A DNA stretch of 52,577 nucleotides, from the NCBI GenBank assembly GCA_016125035.1, contig WGMN01000007.1:1-52577 (forward strand). The letters run 5' to 3'. The stretch's first letter is position 1; every line of letters starts with the position of its first letter. The position numbers and the translations under genes were made by a program. The notes beneath the pieces were generated by a model. That model was not told the origin of the DNA. It did no database searches and saw only the letters and a program-made list of their open reading frames with translations. Below, piece after piece: positions 1 through 7,474 of the stretch. The stretch is from Pseudomonadota bacterium. Lineage in GTDB: Bacteria > Pseudomonadota > Alphaproteobacteria > UBA2136 > UBA6156.

Positions 1-53
1 AAAATATTTTTTATAAAATGCCATTCTACATCGTCCAAAACCCGAAAAGCCAT
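1..53 (-). CDS. IS5-like transposase, N-terminal fragment (runs off contig)
   Basis: The reading frame starts with ATG at 53 and reads MAFRVLDDVEWHFIKNI before leaving the contig. The pattern 'L-D-D-x-E/Q-W-x-x-I-x-x-(I/L)-L-P', completed in the other copy at the right end, is the usual N-terminus of IS5-family DDE transposases, the helical segment before the catalytic domain. Residue 7 is Asp here and Asn in the right-end copy, so the two copies are not identical. No catalytic residue is visible, so activity cannot be judged. The family call is by motif only. Confidence 0.55.
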   Translation of the reverse strand, partial: MAFRVLDDVEWHFIKNI

Positions 54-123
54 ATAAGTATCTTTCTTTTTATATAAAAATATTAAATGAAAATATTTTT
101 ATGTCAATAGTAGGATAGGCTTG
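1..123 (-). mobile_element. Left-end copy of an IS5-like insertion sequence (partial)
   Basis: This AT-rich block is the exact inverted counterpart of 52437-52559, with a single mismatch (position 35 against 52525). The matched unit stops at the same base on both sides, next to unrelated GC-rich DNA, which marks the true end of a mobile element. It holds the element's outer end plus the 5' part of a transposase gene reading leftwards off the contig. The base composition is far from that of the flanking genome, which suggests acquisition from an AT-rich donor. The terminal inverted repeat and target-site duplication cannot be defined because the other end of the element is missing. Confidence 0.75.
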
Positions 124-513
124 TCCTTCGTCGACAAGCTGCTCAGCGGCGACGAGGTTGTCATCAAGGGCATCAAGAACACTCCCGTCGTCGAGATCAG
201 TGACTTCATCAATGATCTCTTCATCCCGGAAGAAGACCCGGCCAACAACCAGCCGGTGCGCCTGTTCCTGGTGGGCCCGCTGCTGGTGCGTTACAATCCG
301 CTGGCCCCGTCCTATGCACGCATCAGGCTGGGCTTCCTCAAAAGCTACAGCCACTCGTTCCCGTTGACCGATGACTACGTCGTCTCCGCCAAGGAGGGCG
401 TCCACCTGCCCGAGAAGAAGCTCCGCGAACACAAGCGGAACGAGCACGTCATCGCCAGCCTCAACGGCGGTCATTCCAGCACCGGCAACGGTGCCGACCC
501 GCCTCCTTCGTAA
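124..513 (+). CDS. Hypothetical protein, 5' end replaced by insertion sequence
   Basis: About 130 residues remain, from S-F-V-D-K-L-L to G-A-D-P-P-P-S. The frame opens at a TTG (121-123) that belongs to the insertion sequence, and a stop lies four codons further upstream, so the native start was probably lost or replaced when the element inserted. The body is soluble and mixed charged, with an acidic stretch (FIPEEDP) and a basic stretch (KKLREHKRNEH). I recognise no family. A strong terminator follows directly, so it ended its own transcription unit. It may be a dead remnant, or it may be expressed from outward AT-rich promoter-like sequence in the element. Confidence 0.5.
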   Translation, partial: SFVDKLLSGDEVVIKGIKNTPVVEISDFINDLFIPEEDPANNQPVRLFLVGPLLVRYNPLAPSYARIRLGFLKSYSHSFPLTDDYVVSAKEGVHLPEKKLREHKRNEHVIASLNGGHSSTGNGADPPPS

Positions 514-517
514 AAAT

Positions 518-552
518 GCACAGCGCCCGGACTTCTGGTTCGGGCGCTGTGC
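518..552 (+). terminator. Rho-independent terminator
   Basis: A perfect 12-bp stem (GCACAGCGCCCG with its complement, loop 530-540) lies five bases after the stop codon of the upstream gene and is followed by a modestly T-rich stretch. Confidence 0.7.
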
Positions 553-619
553 CGTTTGGTGCAGTTGTTTCCGTGCCCACGTACGCGGCACCTGCCTTGC
601 CGCTCCCCCCTTGGTGGCT

Positions 620-2482
620 ATGATGAACGTGGCCATGTCCCTTGCTTCCGCCCGCACCGCCCTTTCCCGCCCCGGTTGGGTGCAACTTCCCGCTTTTGCG
701 GGGCTGCCGCCGCCCACGGCTGGCCGCCTGCGCTGGCTGTGGTTTTTCCTGCGGCCCTACCGCGGGCGCTTTGTTCTGCTCAGCCTCAACCGGCTGGGGC
801 GCATGGTGTTCTTTGCGGGCGTGCAGCCGTTGTTCATCACCGCCATGGTCACCGCGCTGCAAAACGGCAGCGCCTTTGCCGGGCCAGCGGTGCTCTGGCG
901 CATCATCGGCGCTTACATCGCCAGTTCGGCGGTGGTGTATTTCCTGCTGCTGCTGTGCGCGCGTGAAGAATTTCTTTATGACGCCCTGGCCCGCAACGCG
1001 CGGCTCATGGGGCTCGCGCAGCTCAACCGGCTCTCCGCCCACTGGCATGAGAACGCCGACTCCGGCGGCAAGCTGCAACGCATCCTCTCCGGGGCAGAAG
1101 GCCTGCGCCGGATGTTCCGGGTGTATTTTGATCATGGCCTCAATTTCCTTGCCAACTTCATCGGCATGGCGCTGGCACTGGCGTGGGTGGGGCTGCCGCC
1201 GCTGTTCATCGCGCTTTTTACGGGGCTGATGGTCAGTTATATCGCCTTTGCGTGGTGGACCAGCATCCGCGTAGAGCAGGGGCACGAGCGCCAGCAGCGC
1301 CTGATGGAAGGGCTGGTGGGCAAGGTGTATGAGTTCGTCAACGCCACCCTCACCGTCAAAGTGTTTAACCTGGGCGAGCATGTGCTGGGCCACGCCATGG
1401 GCGGTGAGAAGCGCGCCCACGCCCAGGCGCGCGGCGTGATCATGCTCGATCACTGGCGCTGGATAGGGCTCAACTTCATCGGCCTGTCATGGGTGGCGCT
1501 GATCCTCTACATGGCGGCGCGGCAGGCGCTGGGCCACACCATCGATGTCGCGGCCTTCGTGCTGGTGGCCTACCAGGCCTTAAACGTATGGGACACGCTG
1601 GAGAACTTCACCTCCGTCTACAGCCAGTGGGTGGAAGAGGGCAGCGCCCTCGGCCGCCTCACCGCGCTGCTCTCCCAGCAGCCAGAGGTCACCGACCAGG
1701 CCGGCGCCCCGCCTTTGCGGGTGGAGAGCGGCAGCATCACTTTCCACAACGTCAGCTTTGCCTACAACCCCCAGGCCGGCCAGGTGCTGGAAGGGCTTAC
1801 CCTCACCATCGCCGCGGGCGAAAAGGTCGGCATCGTCGGCTCCTCCGGCTCGGGCAAGAGCACGCTGGTCAAACTGCTTTTGCGCTTCTATGACCCTTCG
1901 CGTAATGAGATCACCATCGATAGGCAGAACATCCGCGAGGTCAGCCAGAACAGCCTGCGCCAGAACATTGCCGTCATCCCGCAAGACATCGCGTTGTTCA
2001 ACCATAGTGTGATGGAGAACATCCGCTACGGCCGCCTGGATGCCACCGATGACGAGGTGCTGGCGGCGGCGCGGCTTGCCCACGCCGATGATTTCATCCG
2101 CCGGCTGCCCGCCGGTTACGCCACCCAGGTGGGCGAGCGCGGCACGCGGCTCTCCGGCGGCCAGCGTCAGCGCATCGCCATCGCCCGCGCGATCCTCAAA
2201 AACGCGCCTATTCTCGTGCTCGACGAAGCCACCTCGGCGCTCGATAGCGAGTCCGAGAAGCTCATCCAGCAGGGGCTGGAACAGCTCATGCAACGCAAAA
2301 CGGTGCTGGTCATCGCCCACCGCCTCTCCACCATCTCCTCGCTCGACCGCATCGTGGTCTTCGATGACGGCAAGGTGGTAGAGCAGGGGCCCCACCATCA
2401 GCTGCTGGCGCACGGAGGTGTCTATGCGCGGTTGTGGGCTGCGCAGGTGGATGGCTTCCTGGCCGTGCCTGCGGCGGCTTGA
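620..2482 (+). CDS. ABC-type exporter, fused membrane and ATPase domains
   Basis: A 620-residue half-transporter of the ABCB/MsbA-like exporter type, expected to work as a homodimer in the inner membrane and export a lipid, drug or peptide. Residues about 45-330 form the six-helix membrane domain, and the ATPase domain follows. Walker A is GSSGSGKST (about 407), then the signature LSGGQRQR (about 511), Walker B ILVLDEATS (about 532), and the switch His in VIAHRLS. Three in-frame ATGs are close together (620, 623, 635); I chose 620 because the open frame upstream crosses the preceding gene and terminator. It stands alone, so the substrate is unknown. Part of its C-terminal tail is duplicated just downstream. 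Confidence 0.88.
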   Translation: MMNVAMSLASARTALSRPGWVQLPAFAGLPPPTAGRLRWLWFFLRPYRGRFVLLSLNRLGRMVFFAGVQPLFITAMVTALQNGSAFAGPAVLWRIIGAYIASSAVVYFLLLLCAREEFLYDALARNARLMGLAQLNRLSAHWHENADSGGKLQRILSGAEGLRRMFRVYFDHGLNFLANFIGMALALAWVGLPPLFIALFTGLMVSYIAFAWWTSIRVEQGHERQQRLMEGLVGKVYEFVNATLTVKVFNLGEHVLGHAMGGEKRAHAQARGVIMLDHWRWIGLNFIGLSWVALILYMAARQALGHTIDVAAFVLVAYQALNVWDTLENFTSVYSQWVEEGSALGRLTALLSQQPEVTDQAGAPPLRVESGSITFHNVSFAYNPQAGQVLEGLTLTIAAGEKVGIVGSSGSGKSTLVKLLLRFYDPSRNEITIDRQNIREVSQNSLRQNIAVIPQDIALFNHSVMENIRYGRLDATDDEVLAAARLAHADDFIRRLPAGYATQVGERGTRLSGGQRQRIAIARAILKNAPILVLDEATSALDSESEKLIQQGLEQLMQRKTVLVIAHRLSTISSLDRIVVFDDGKVVEQGPHHQLLAHGGVYARLWAAQVDGFLAVPAAA

Positions 2483-2523
2483 GTCCAAACGGCGCCCGCG
2501 CCGCTTCGTGCCGTTCTAAGCCT

Positions 2524-2562
2524 CTAACGCGGCCAGTTGTGCACAAAAGCGGCACGCAAAGC
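2524..2562 (-). pseudogene. Remnant of a second lipB 3' end
   Basis: Read on the minus strand these 39 bases give A-L-R-A-A-F-V-H-N-W-P-R-stop, which matches the true LipB tail A-L-R-G-N-L-L-R-N-W-P-H-stop at 2731-2767. The match includes the stop position. It lies directly before a remnant of the ABC exporter tail, so the two convergent 3' ends were duplicated together. Confidence 0.6.
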
Positions 2563-2569
2563 CGCGTCC

Positions 2570-2734
2570 GTTGCCGCGCTCGACCGTATCCTGGTGTTTG
2601 AAGACGGCAAGGTGGTAGAGCAGGGGCCACACGCCTCTCTGCTTGCCGCTCGCGGCACCTGCGCGCGCATGTGGCACATGCAAAGCCACGGTTTTCTGGG
2701 TGAGCGTCCGGCCCCGCCGCCGCGTTGCCCTTAA
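2570..2734 (+). pseudogene. Remnant of a second ABC exporter C-terminus
   Basis: The translation contains L-D-R-I-L-V-F-E-D-G-K-V-V-E-Q-G-P-H followed by a SLLA...CARMWHMQSHGFLGE tail. This is homologous to the last 45-50 residues of the ABC exporter upstream (LDRIVVFDDGKVVEQGPH...YARLWAAQVDGFL). Nothing of the Walker or membrane regions is present. The fragment is diverged at many positions but keeps the reading frame, which suggests it came from a once-complete paralogue that was later deleted down to its tail. Its stop abuts the lipB stop. Confidence 0.75.
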
Positions 2735-3393
2735 TGTGGCCAGTTCCGCAGCAAATTGCCGCGCAGGGCCTCATCCACCGCCGCCATCAGCAGCGTTTCG
2801 CCGCTTTTTGCAGCGTTTTGCAGCGGCAAAACGTCGGCCACCCGCGTCACATCCTTGCCCTCCAAACCGCAGGCCACAAACCGCTGGTACACACTTAAAT
2901 CATTGTTAACATTCAAGCTTATGCCGTGGTACGCCACCCCGCGCCGTACCCTTATCCCCACCGCCGCGATCTTAGCCTCGTTCCTCGTTCCTCGTTCCTC
3001 GTTCCTATCAACCCAAACACCAATGTCATCAGTAGTATAGGCATTAATACTTAAAGTACCAAGCGCCGCCACCAGCCACCCCTGCAACCAACGCACGTAG
3101 GCCCGCACATCGCGGCCAAAACGGTCAAGGTTTACAACCAGATAAACCACTCTTTGCCCCGGTCCATGCCAGGTCACCTTGCCGCCGCGCCCGCTGGCCA
3201 CCACCGGCACGCCGGCGGCCTCCCTCACGTCCGCCGCATCGCCGCTGGAACCCACGGTAAACACTTGTTCATGCTCACAAAATATGATCTTTTCCTGCCC
3301 CGCCGCCACCGCCGCTTCCATGCGCCGCACCGCCTCTTCATAAGGCGTCAATCCGTCCCAAACTTCAATTGTCGGCAACCCAACCTCTTGCAT
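2731..3393 (-). CDS. lipB: Octanoyl-[acyl carrier protein]:protein octanoyltransferase
   Basis: LipB moves the octanoyl group from acyl carrier protein to lipoyl domains of 2-oxoacid dehydrogenases and the glycine cleavage system, the first step of lipoate synthesis in the cytoplasm. The 220-residue protein has the family motif GGKVTWHGPGQ (70-80), the catalytic Lys141 in K-I-A-A-V-G and the catalytic Cys175 in VACGLEG. Residues about 130-140 (RNEERGTRNEA), directly before the catalytic Lys, are an insertion encoded by a tandem array of the 7-nt word CCTCGTT. A closely similar insertion occurs in rluD in this window. Length is otherwise normal. The gene converges on the ABC exporter and is divergent from tRNA-Leu. 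Confidence 0.92.
   Translation of the reverse strand: MQEVGLPTIEVWDGLTPYEEAVRRMEAAVAAGQEKIIFCEHEQVFTVGSSGDAADVREAAGVPVVASGRGGKVTWHGPGQRVVYLVVNLDRFGRDVRAYVRWLQGWLVAALGTLSINAYTTDDIGVWVDRNEERGTRNEAKIAAVGIRVRRGVAYHGISLNVNNDLSVYQRFVACGLEGKDVTRVADVLPLQNAAKSGETLLMAAVDEALRGNLLRNWPH
2976..3006. repeat. Heptanucleotide tandem array inside lipB
   Basis: Four exact copies of CCTCGTT plus three bases of a fifth. The array is in frame within lipB and encodes part of an R-N-E-E-R-G-T-R-N-E insertion that is not part of the usual family sequence. Confidence 0.9.
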
Positions 3394-3416
3394 CCGCGCA
3401 CTTAATCACGTAGATA
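3388..3416 (+). promoter_or_regulatory. Promoter for tRNA-Leu
   Basis: TTGCAT (3388-3393), a 17-base spacer and TAGATA (3411-3416) lie 20 bases before the tRNA. The -35 box overlaps the start of the divergent lipB. Confidence 0.5.
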
Positions 3417-3435
3417 CGCCTCTGCCAATACACGT

Positions 3436-3520
3436 GCGGATATGGCGGAATTGGTAGACGCACCAGCTTGAGGGGCTGGCGGGTAACACCGTGGAGGTTC
3501 GAGTCCTCTTGTCCGCACCA
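3436..3520 (+). tRNA. tRNA-Leu (anticodon GAG)
   Basis: The cloverleaf has a 7-bp acceptor stem (GCGGATA with TGTCCGC), the anticodon stem CCAGC/GCTGG around TTGAGGG, a long variable arm as expected for leucine, the T-loop TTCGAGT, and an encoded CCA. Confidence 0.93.
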
Positions 3521-3617
3521 ATCTTCCTGCAGGGGGCAGGCAAAATCTGCCCAGCAAATCAGCCGCTAACGCCCTAGCTCCTTTACTCAAACCCGCAAAC
3601 GCATTACCAATCATCCC

Positions 3618-4661
3618 ATGAAAAGCGCACTCATCACCGGCATCACCGGGCAAGACGGCTCCTACCTCGCCGAGCTTCTGCTCTCCAAGGGCTACATGGT
3701 GCACGGCATCATCCGCCGCGCCTCCACCTTCAACACCGACCGCCTCGACCACCTCTACACCGACCTGCATGAAAAGCCCCAGCTGCGCCTGCACTTTGGC
3801 GACATGACCGACCCCAATTCGCTCTCCCAGATCATCGAAACCACCCAACCGGATGAGGTCTACAATCTGGCTGCGCAAAGCCACGTCCGCGTGTCGTTCG
3901 ATATCCCTCAATACACCGCGCAGGCCGACGGCATCGGCACGCTTAACCTGCTCGAAGCCCTGCGCGAGCACATGGTGCGCAGCAAGCGCACGGTGCGCAT
4001 GTACCAGGCCGGCACGTCCGAGATGTTCGGCGCCACGCCGCCGCCGCAGTCCGAATCCTCGCCGTTCTACCCGCGCAGCCCCTACGGCGTGGCCAAGGTT
4101 TTCGCCCACTGGTCCTGCGTCAACTACCGCGAGGCCTATAACATGTTCGTCGCCAACGGCATCCTCTTTAACCACGAGAGCCCGCGCCGGGGGGAAACCT
4201 TCGTCACCCGCAAAGTCACCCGCGCCGCCACCCGCATCAAGCACGGCCTGCAGGATAAACTCTACCTCGGCAACCTCGAGTCCGTCCGCGACTGGGGCTT
4301 CGCCGGTGATTTTGTCGAGGCCATGTGGCTGATGCTCCAGCAAGAAAAACCGGATGACTACGTCGTCGCCACCGGCCAGGCGCACTCGGTGCGCGATTTG
4401 TTGGATGAAACCTTCGCCCTGCTCGACCTCGACTGGAAAAAATATGTAGAGATCGACCCCCGCTATTTCCGCCCCACCGAGGTCGACAATCTGCAAGGAA
4501 GCGCCGAGAAAGCCCAGCGTGCCCTGGGCTGGAAACCCAAAACCAGCTTTAAAGATCTGGTCAAGATGATGGTCGCGCACGACCTCGACCTCGCCGCACA
4601 GGAAGCACACCTGAAAAAAGGCGGCTTCGCTGCCAGCCACCGCGGCCGCGCCAGCAATTAA
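3618..4661 (+). CDS. gmd: GDP-mannose 4,6-dehydratase
   Basis: Converts GDP-D-mannose to GDP-4-dehydro-6-deoxy-D-mannose, the entry to GDP-fucose, GDP-rhamnose or GDP-perosamine, using bound NADP. The 347-residue protein is a short-chain dehydrogenase: the nucleotide motif GITGQDG is at residues 7-13, the catalytic Ser/Thr-Glu region is GTSEMFG, and the Tyr-Lys pair is in SPYGVAK. The RR-x-S and [15 protein letters not shown] signatures of Gmd are also present. It is followed by manC, which makes its substrate, and by a glycosyltransferase, so the three genes probably feed a deoxyhexose into a surface polysaccharide. The second enzyme of the fucose or rhamnose branch (reductase) is not in this window. 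Confidence 0.93.
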   Translation: MKSALITGITGQDGSYLAELLLSKGYMVHGIIRRASTFNTDRLDHLYTDLHEKPQLRLHFGDMTDPNSLSQIIETTQPDEVYNLAAQSHVRVSFDIPQYTAQADGIGTLNLLEALREHMVRSKRTVRMYQAGTSEMFGATPPPQSESSPFYPRSPYGVAKVFAHWSCVNYREAYNMFVANGILFNHESPRRGETFVTRKVTRAATRIKHGLQDKLYLGNLESVRDWGFAGDFVEAMWLMLQQEKPDDYVVATGQAHSVRDLLDETFALLDLDWKKYVEIDPRYFRPTEVDNLQGSAEKAQRALGWKPKTSFKDLVKMMVAHDLDLAAQEAHLKKGGFAASHRGRASN

Positions 4662-4734
4662 CAATAACCAGTCACCGGTAAGCCGCCCTCAACTTACGGT
4701 TCACTGTTTACTGTTAACTGGTAACTGGTTACTG
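4662..4734. repeat. Inverted heptanucleotide array between gmd and manC
   Basis: The left arm (4662-4682) contains AATAACC-AGTCACC-GGTAAG. The right arm (4693-4734) contains degenerate 7-nt words of the complementary type (GGTTCAC, TGTTTAC, TGTTAAC, TGGTAAC, TGGTTAC). The arms can pair around a short GC-rich centre. The right arm ends eight bases before the manC start and leaves no Shine-Dalgarno sequence. Confidence 0.75.
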
Positions 4735-4742
4735 TCTTTTCC

Positions 4743-6173
4743 ATGCTTCAGCCCGTTATCCTTTGCGGCGGTGTCGGCTCCCGGTTGTGGCCGCTCTCGC
4801 GCAGCAAAATGCCCAAGCCCTTCGTGCCGCTCGCGGGCGGGCAAACATTGTTCCAGCAAACCGCACAACGCGTGCAAGGCACGCAGCTGCACCCGCCGCT
4901 GGTCATCTGTGCGGAAGCCCACCGCTTTTTCGTGCTGGAGCAACTCGCCCAGCTCGGCATCAAGCCCGCCGCGGTGGTGCTGGAACCCCAACCCCGCGGC
5001 ACCGCCGCCGCCATCGCGCTGGCCACTTTGTGGGCCGATGAAAACGGCATCACCGATCCCCTCATCATCCTCCCTGCCGACCACCTCATGGGCCCGCCGG
5101 CCGAGTTCCAATCGGTGCTCAAGGCCACCAGCGCCGCCGCGCAAAAACACATTGTGCTGTTTGGCATCACACCCACTTTTGCACAAACCGAATACGGCTA
5201 CATCCAGCACGGCCCCACCACGCCGGAAGGCCCGCACCGCGTCGCCCGCTTCGTGGAAAAACCCACCCGCGCCAAAGCTCAAGATATGCTCAAGGAGGGG
5301 GGCTACTCCTGGAACTCCGGCATCTTCACCGCCACGCCCGCCATCCTGCGTGGAGAGTTCAACGCCCTGGCGCCGGGCATCTGGCAGCAATGCGCGCGCG
5401 CCTGGCAGCAAAAAACCGCCGAGGCGCTCATGGGCACCACGCTGTTGCGCCCCGGCGCTGCCTTTGCGGAATGCCCCAACCCACCGTTCGATACGGCGGT
5501 CATGGAGCAAACCGCCAAAGCCGTGGTCATCCCCTACACCGGCCGCTGGAGCGACATCGGCAATTTCACTTCGCTGGCCGAGGCCCTGCCGCAAGACCCT
5601 CTGGGCAACACCACGCAGGGCAACATTGCACTCACTCAAACCCACAACAGCTTTGTGCATGCCATCGTGCCGGGCAAGGTGGTGGCGGTGCACGGGCTAG
5701 ATGGCGCGGTGGTGGTGGATACCCCCGACGCACTGCTGGTCACCACCAAATCCCGCGCGGCCGAGGTCAAGTCCATCTTCACCTTCCTGCAACAGCAAAA
5801 CGCTCCGCAGGCAGAAGACCACGCCCGCGTCATCCGTCCGTGGGGCTGGTACGAGACCATTGCCTCGGGCCCTGGCTTTCTGGTCAAGCGTATCGGCGTC
5901 AACCCCGGCGGGCGGCTTTCGCTGCAATACCATCACCACCGCGCCGAGCACTGGGTCATCACCCGCGGCCGTGCCACCGTCACCAATGCCGAGCAAACCT
6001 TCGAGCTCGGCGCCGATGAATCCACCTACATCCCGCTCGGTGCCCACCACCGGCTGGAGAATCAGTCGGAAGAAGCGCTGGAGCTGGTGGAAGTGCAAAC
6101 CGGCACCAAACTGGAAGAATCCGACATCGTCCGGCTGGATGACGTCTACAACCGCACCAGCACCAAAGGATAA
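4743..6173 (+). CDS. manC: Mannose-1-phosphate guanylyltransferase / mannose-6-phosphate isomerase
   Basis: A bifunctional 476-residue enzyme that isomerises fructose-6-phosphate to mannose-6-phosphate and joins mannose-1-phosphate to GTP to give GDP-mannose. The N-terminal nucleotidyltransferase domain (about 1-330) starts with ILCGGVGSRLWPLSR and has the FVEKP loop. The C-terminal cupin (about 355-470) carries the type II isomerase signature RPWGWYE...GGRLSLQYHHHRAEHW with its metal-binding histidines. It lies 81 bases after gmd and three bases before the glycosyltransferase, consistent with one operon. The start region holds the end of a heptanucleotide array instead of a clear ribosome-binding site. 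Confidence 0.92.
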   Translation: MLQPVILCGGVGSRLWPLSRSKMPKPFVPLAGGQTLFQQTAQRVQGTQLHPPLVICAEAHRFFVLEQLAQLGIKPAAVVLEPQPRGTAAAIALATLWADENGITDPLIILPADHLMGPPAEFQSVLKATSAAAQKHIVLFGITPTFAQTEYGYIQHGPTTPEGPHRVARFVEKPTRAKAQDMLKEGGYSWNSGIFTATPAILRGEFNALAPGIWQQCARAWQQKTAEALMGTTLLRPGAAFAECPNPPFDTAVMEQTAKAVVIPYTGRWSDIGNFTSLAEALPQDPLGNTTQGNIALTQTHNSFVHAIVPGKVVAVHGLDGAVVVDTPDALLVTTKSRAAEVKSIFTFLQQQNAPQAEDHARVIRPWGWYETIASGPGFLVKRIGVNPGGRLSLQYHHHRAEHWVITRGRATVTNAEQTFELGADESTYIPLGAHHRLENQSEEALELVEVQTGTKLEESDIVRLDDVYNRTSTKG

Positions 6174-6176
6174 ACC

Positions 6177-7214
6177 ATGGCCCTGACGAAGATTAAAAGC
6201 ACAGTGCGCGTGGTGCTCAACCAGGCGGCGCGCATGGCGGGCGGTATTTTGCTGTCGGCCCGTTCTTACCAATCACTGTTAAGCTCGCGCCGTCTGGCGG
6301 TGGAAGGCCTTGCCGCCCACGAAGGCCGGGCACTTACCCCCGGCCTCACCGTGGTGGTGTTCAGCTTCAACCGCGCCATGCAACTGCACGCCACGCTGTC
6401 TACTTATTTTGAGATGTGCGCCCACCCCGCGCCGGTCATCGTGCAATACGCGGCTTCCACGCCGGCGCACGCCAAGGCTTATGCTGAGGTGGAAAAACTC
6501 TTCGCCAAAGCCCCCGCCAAAGTCACCTTTGTGAAGGAGAGCAAATTCGCTCAAACCCTGCCGCAGGTGCTAGAGATGATTCCCACCCGCAACATGTTCT
6601 TCCTCACCGATGACGACGTGTTCATCCGCCCGGTGGATTTATCGCTGGCGCATAAAATCGACGCCACCAGATACCTCTATTCGCTGCGCCTGGGGCCGCA
6701 CCTGCGGCGTTCTTACACTATGGCCATGGCGCAAACCCCGCCAATGTTCCGCCCCAGCTCCCTGGGGCCAGACCTACTGGAATTCACCCTGGGCGAGCAA
6801 GGCAACGAGTGGTCCTACCCCTACAGTGTAGAAGGGCACGTCTTTCCCACGGCTGAAATCCGCGTGCTCTCTCGCCTCACCAGCTACAAGGCCCCCAATA
6901 CGTATGAGGGCGCGCTGCACGAATGTGCCGATATCGCCATGGCACGCATCGGCGTCTGCCATACGCACAGCAAGTTGCTCAACATCCCCATCAACATGGT
7001 GCAGTCCGAGGTTAACAACCGTGCCGGCTCCATCTCACCGGAATGGCTGCTGGAACAATGGAACGCGGGCATGATGTTCTCCTCCGCCCACCTCGCCAAC
7101 CACACCCCCCACAGCCCGCACGAAGAGCACCCCGTGCGCCTGCTCCCGCGCAAAAAGCCCGCTGCCGCCAAAAAATCCAAATCCGCAGCCAAAAAAGCCA
7201 AAGGCCGCCGCTAA
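6177..7214 (+). CDS. GT-A-like glycosyltransferase with basic C-terminal tail
   Basis: A 345-residue protein with a GT-A-type core: TVVVFSFNRAMQL near residue 60 matches the first strand of the nucleotide-sugar site, and FLTDDDVF near 142-149 is the metal-binding DxD. The context (gmd and manC immediately upstream) suggests it transfers a GDP-sugar, probably mannose or a 6-deoxyhexose, onto a surface glycan. The last 20-25 residues are a Lys/Ala tail (K-K-P-A-A-A-K-K-S-K-S-A-A-K-K-A-K-G-R-R) like a histone H1 tail, unusual for this class. AAAGGA lies seven bases before the ATG. No signal peptide is visible, so it is probably cytoplasmic or membrane-peripheral. Confidence 0.7.
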   Translation: MALTKIKSTVRVVLNQAARMAGGILLSARSYQSLLSSRRLAVEGLAAHEGRALTPGLTVVVFSFNRAMQLHATLSTYFEMCAHPAPVIVQYAASTPAHAKAYAEVEKLFAKAPAKVTFVKESKFAQTLPQVLEMIPTRNMFFLTDDDVFIRPVDLSLAHKIDATRYLYSLRLGPHLRRSYTMAMAQTPPMFRPSSLGPDLLEFTLGEQGNEWSYPYSVEGHVFPTAEIRVLSRLTSYKAPNTYEGALHECADIAMARIGVCHTHSKLLNIPINMVQSEVNNRAGSISPEWLLEQWNAGMMFSSAHLANHTPHSPHEEHPVRLLPRKKPAAAKKSKSAAKKAKGRR

Positions 7215-7245
7215 CCAAAAAAACGCCCCTGGGGCGTTTTTTTGG
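7215..7245 (+). terminator. Rho-independent terminator (bidirectional)
   Basis: Near-perfect hairpin of CCAAAAAAACGCCCC with its complement, ending in a T run. It sits directly after the glycosyltransferase stop and can also serve the convergent tRNA-Arg. Confidence 0.88.
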
Positions 7246-7256
7246 AGTTGAATCCA

Positions 7257-7333
7257 TGGCGCGACCGAAGAGATTCGAACTCCTGACCTTCAGGTTCGTA
7301 GCCTGACGCTCTATCCAGCTGAGCTACGGTCGC
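7257..7333 (-). tRNA. tRNA-Arg (anticodon ACG)
   Basis: On the minus strand the 7-bp acceptor GCGACCG/CGGTCGC closes a canonical cloverleaf with anticodon loop CTACGAA, T-loop TTCGAAT and encoded CCA. The A34 is expected to be edited to inosine by TadA. Confidence 0.94.
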
Positions 7334-7344
7334 ACGGCAGTGGT

Positions 7345-7371
7345 CCTAAACGAAGCCCGGCCCCCCGTCAA
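7345..7371 (-). promoter_or_regulatory. Promoter for tRNA-Arg
   Basis: On the minus strand TTGACG (7366-7371) and TTTAGG (7345-7350) are separated by 15 bases and end 11 bases before the tRNA. The spacing is short. Confidence 0.4.
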
Positions 7372-7474
7372 CCCCAACCTTGCTTCGGCCAAGAGTATAT
7401 CTTCCCTCAAAACCGCCCATTTGGGCCGCAGCCGGGGTGGAAGCCGCCCCCAGCGCCGTGGTAAACTTGCCGCC

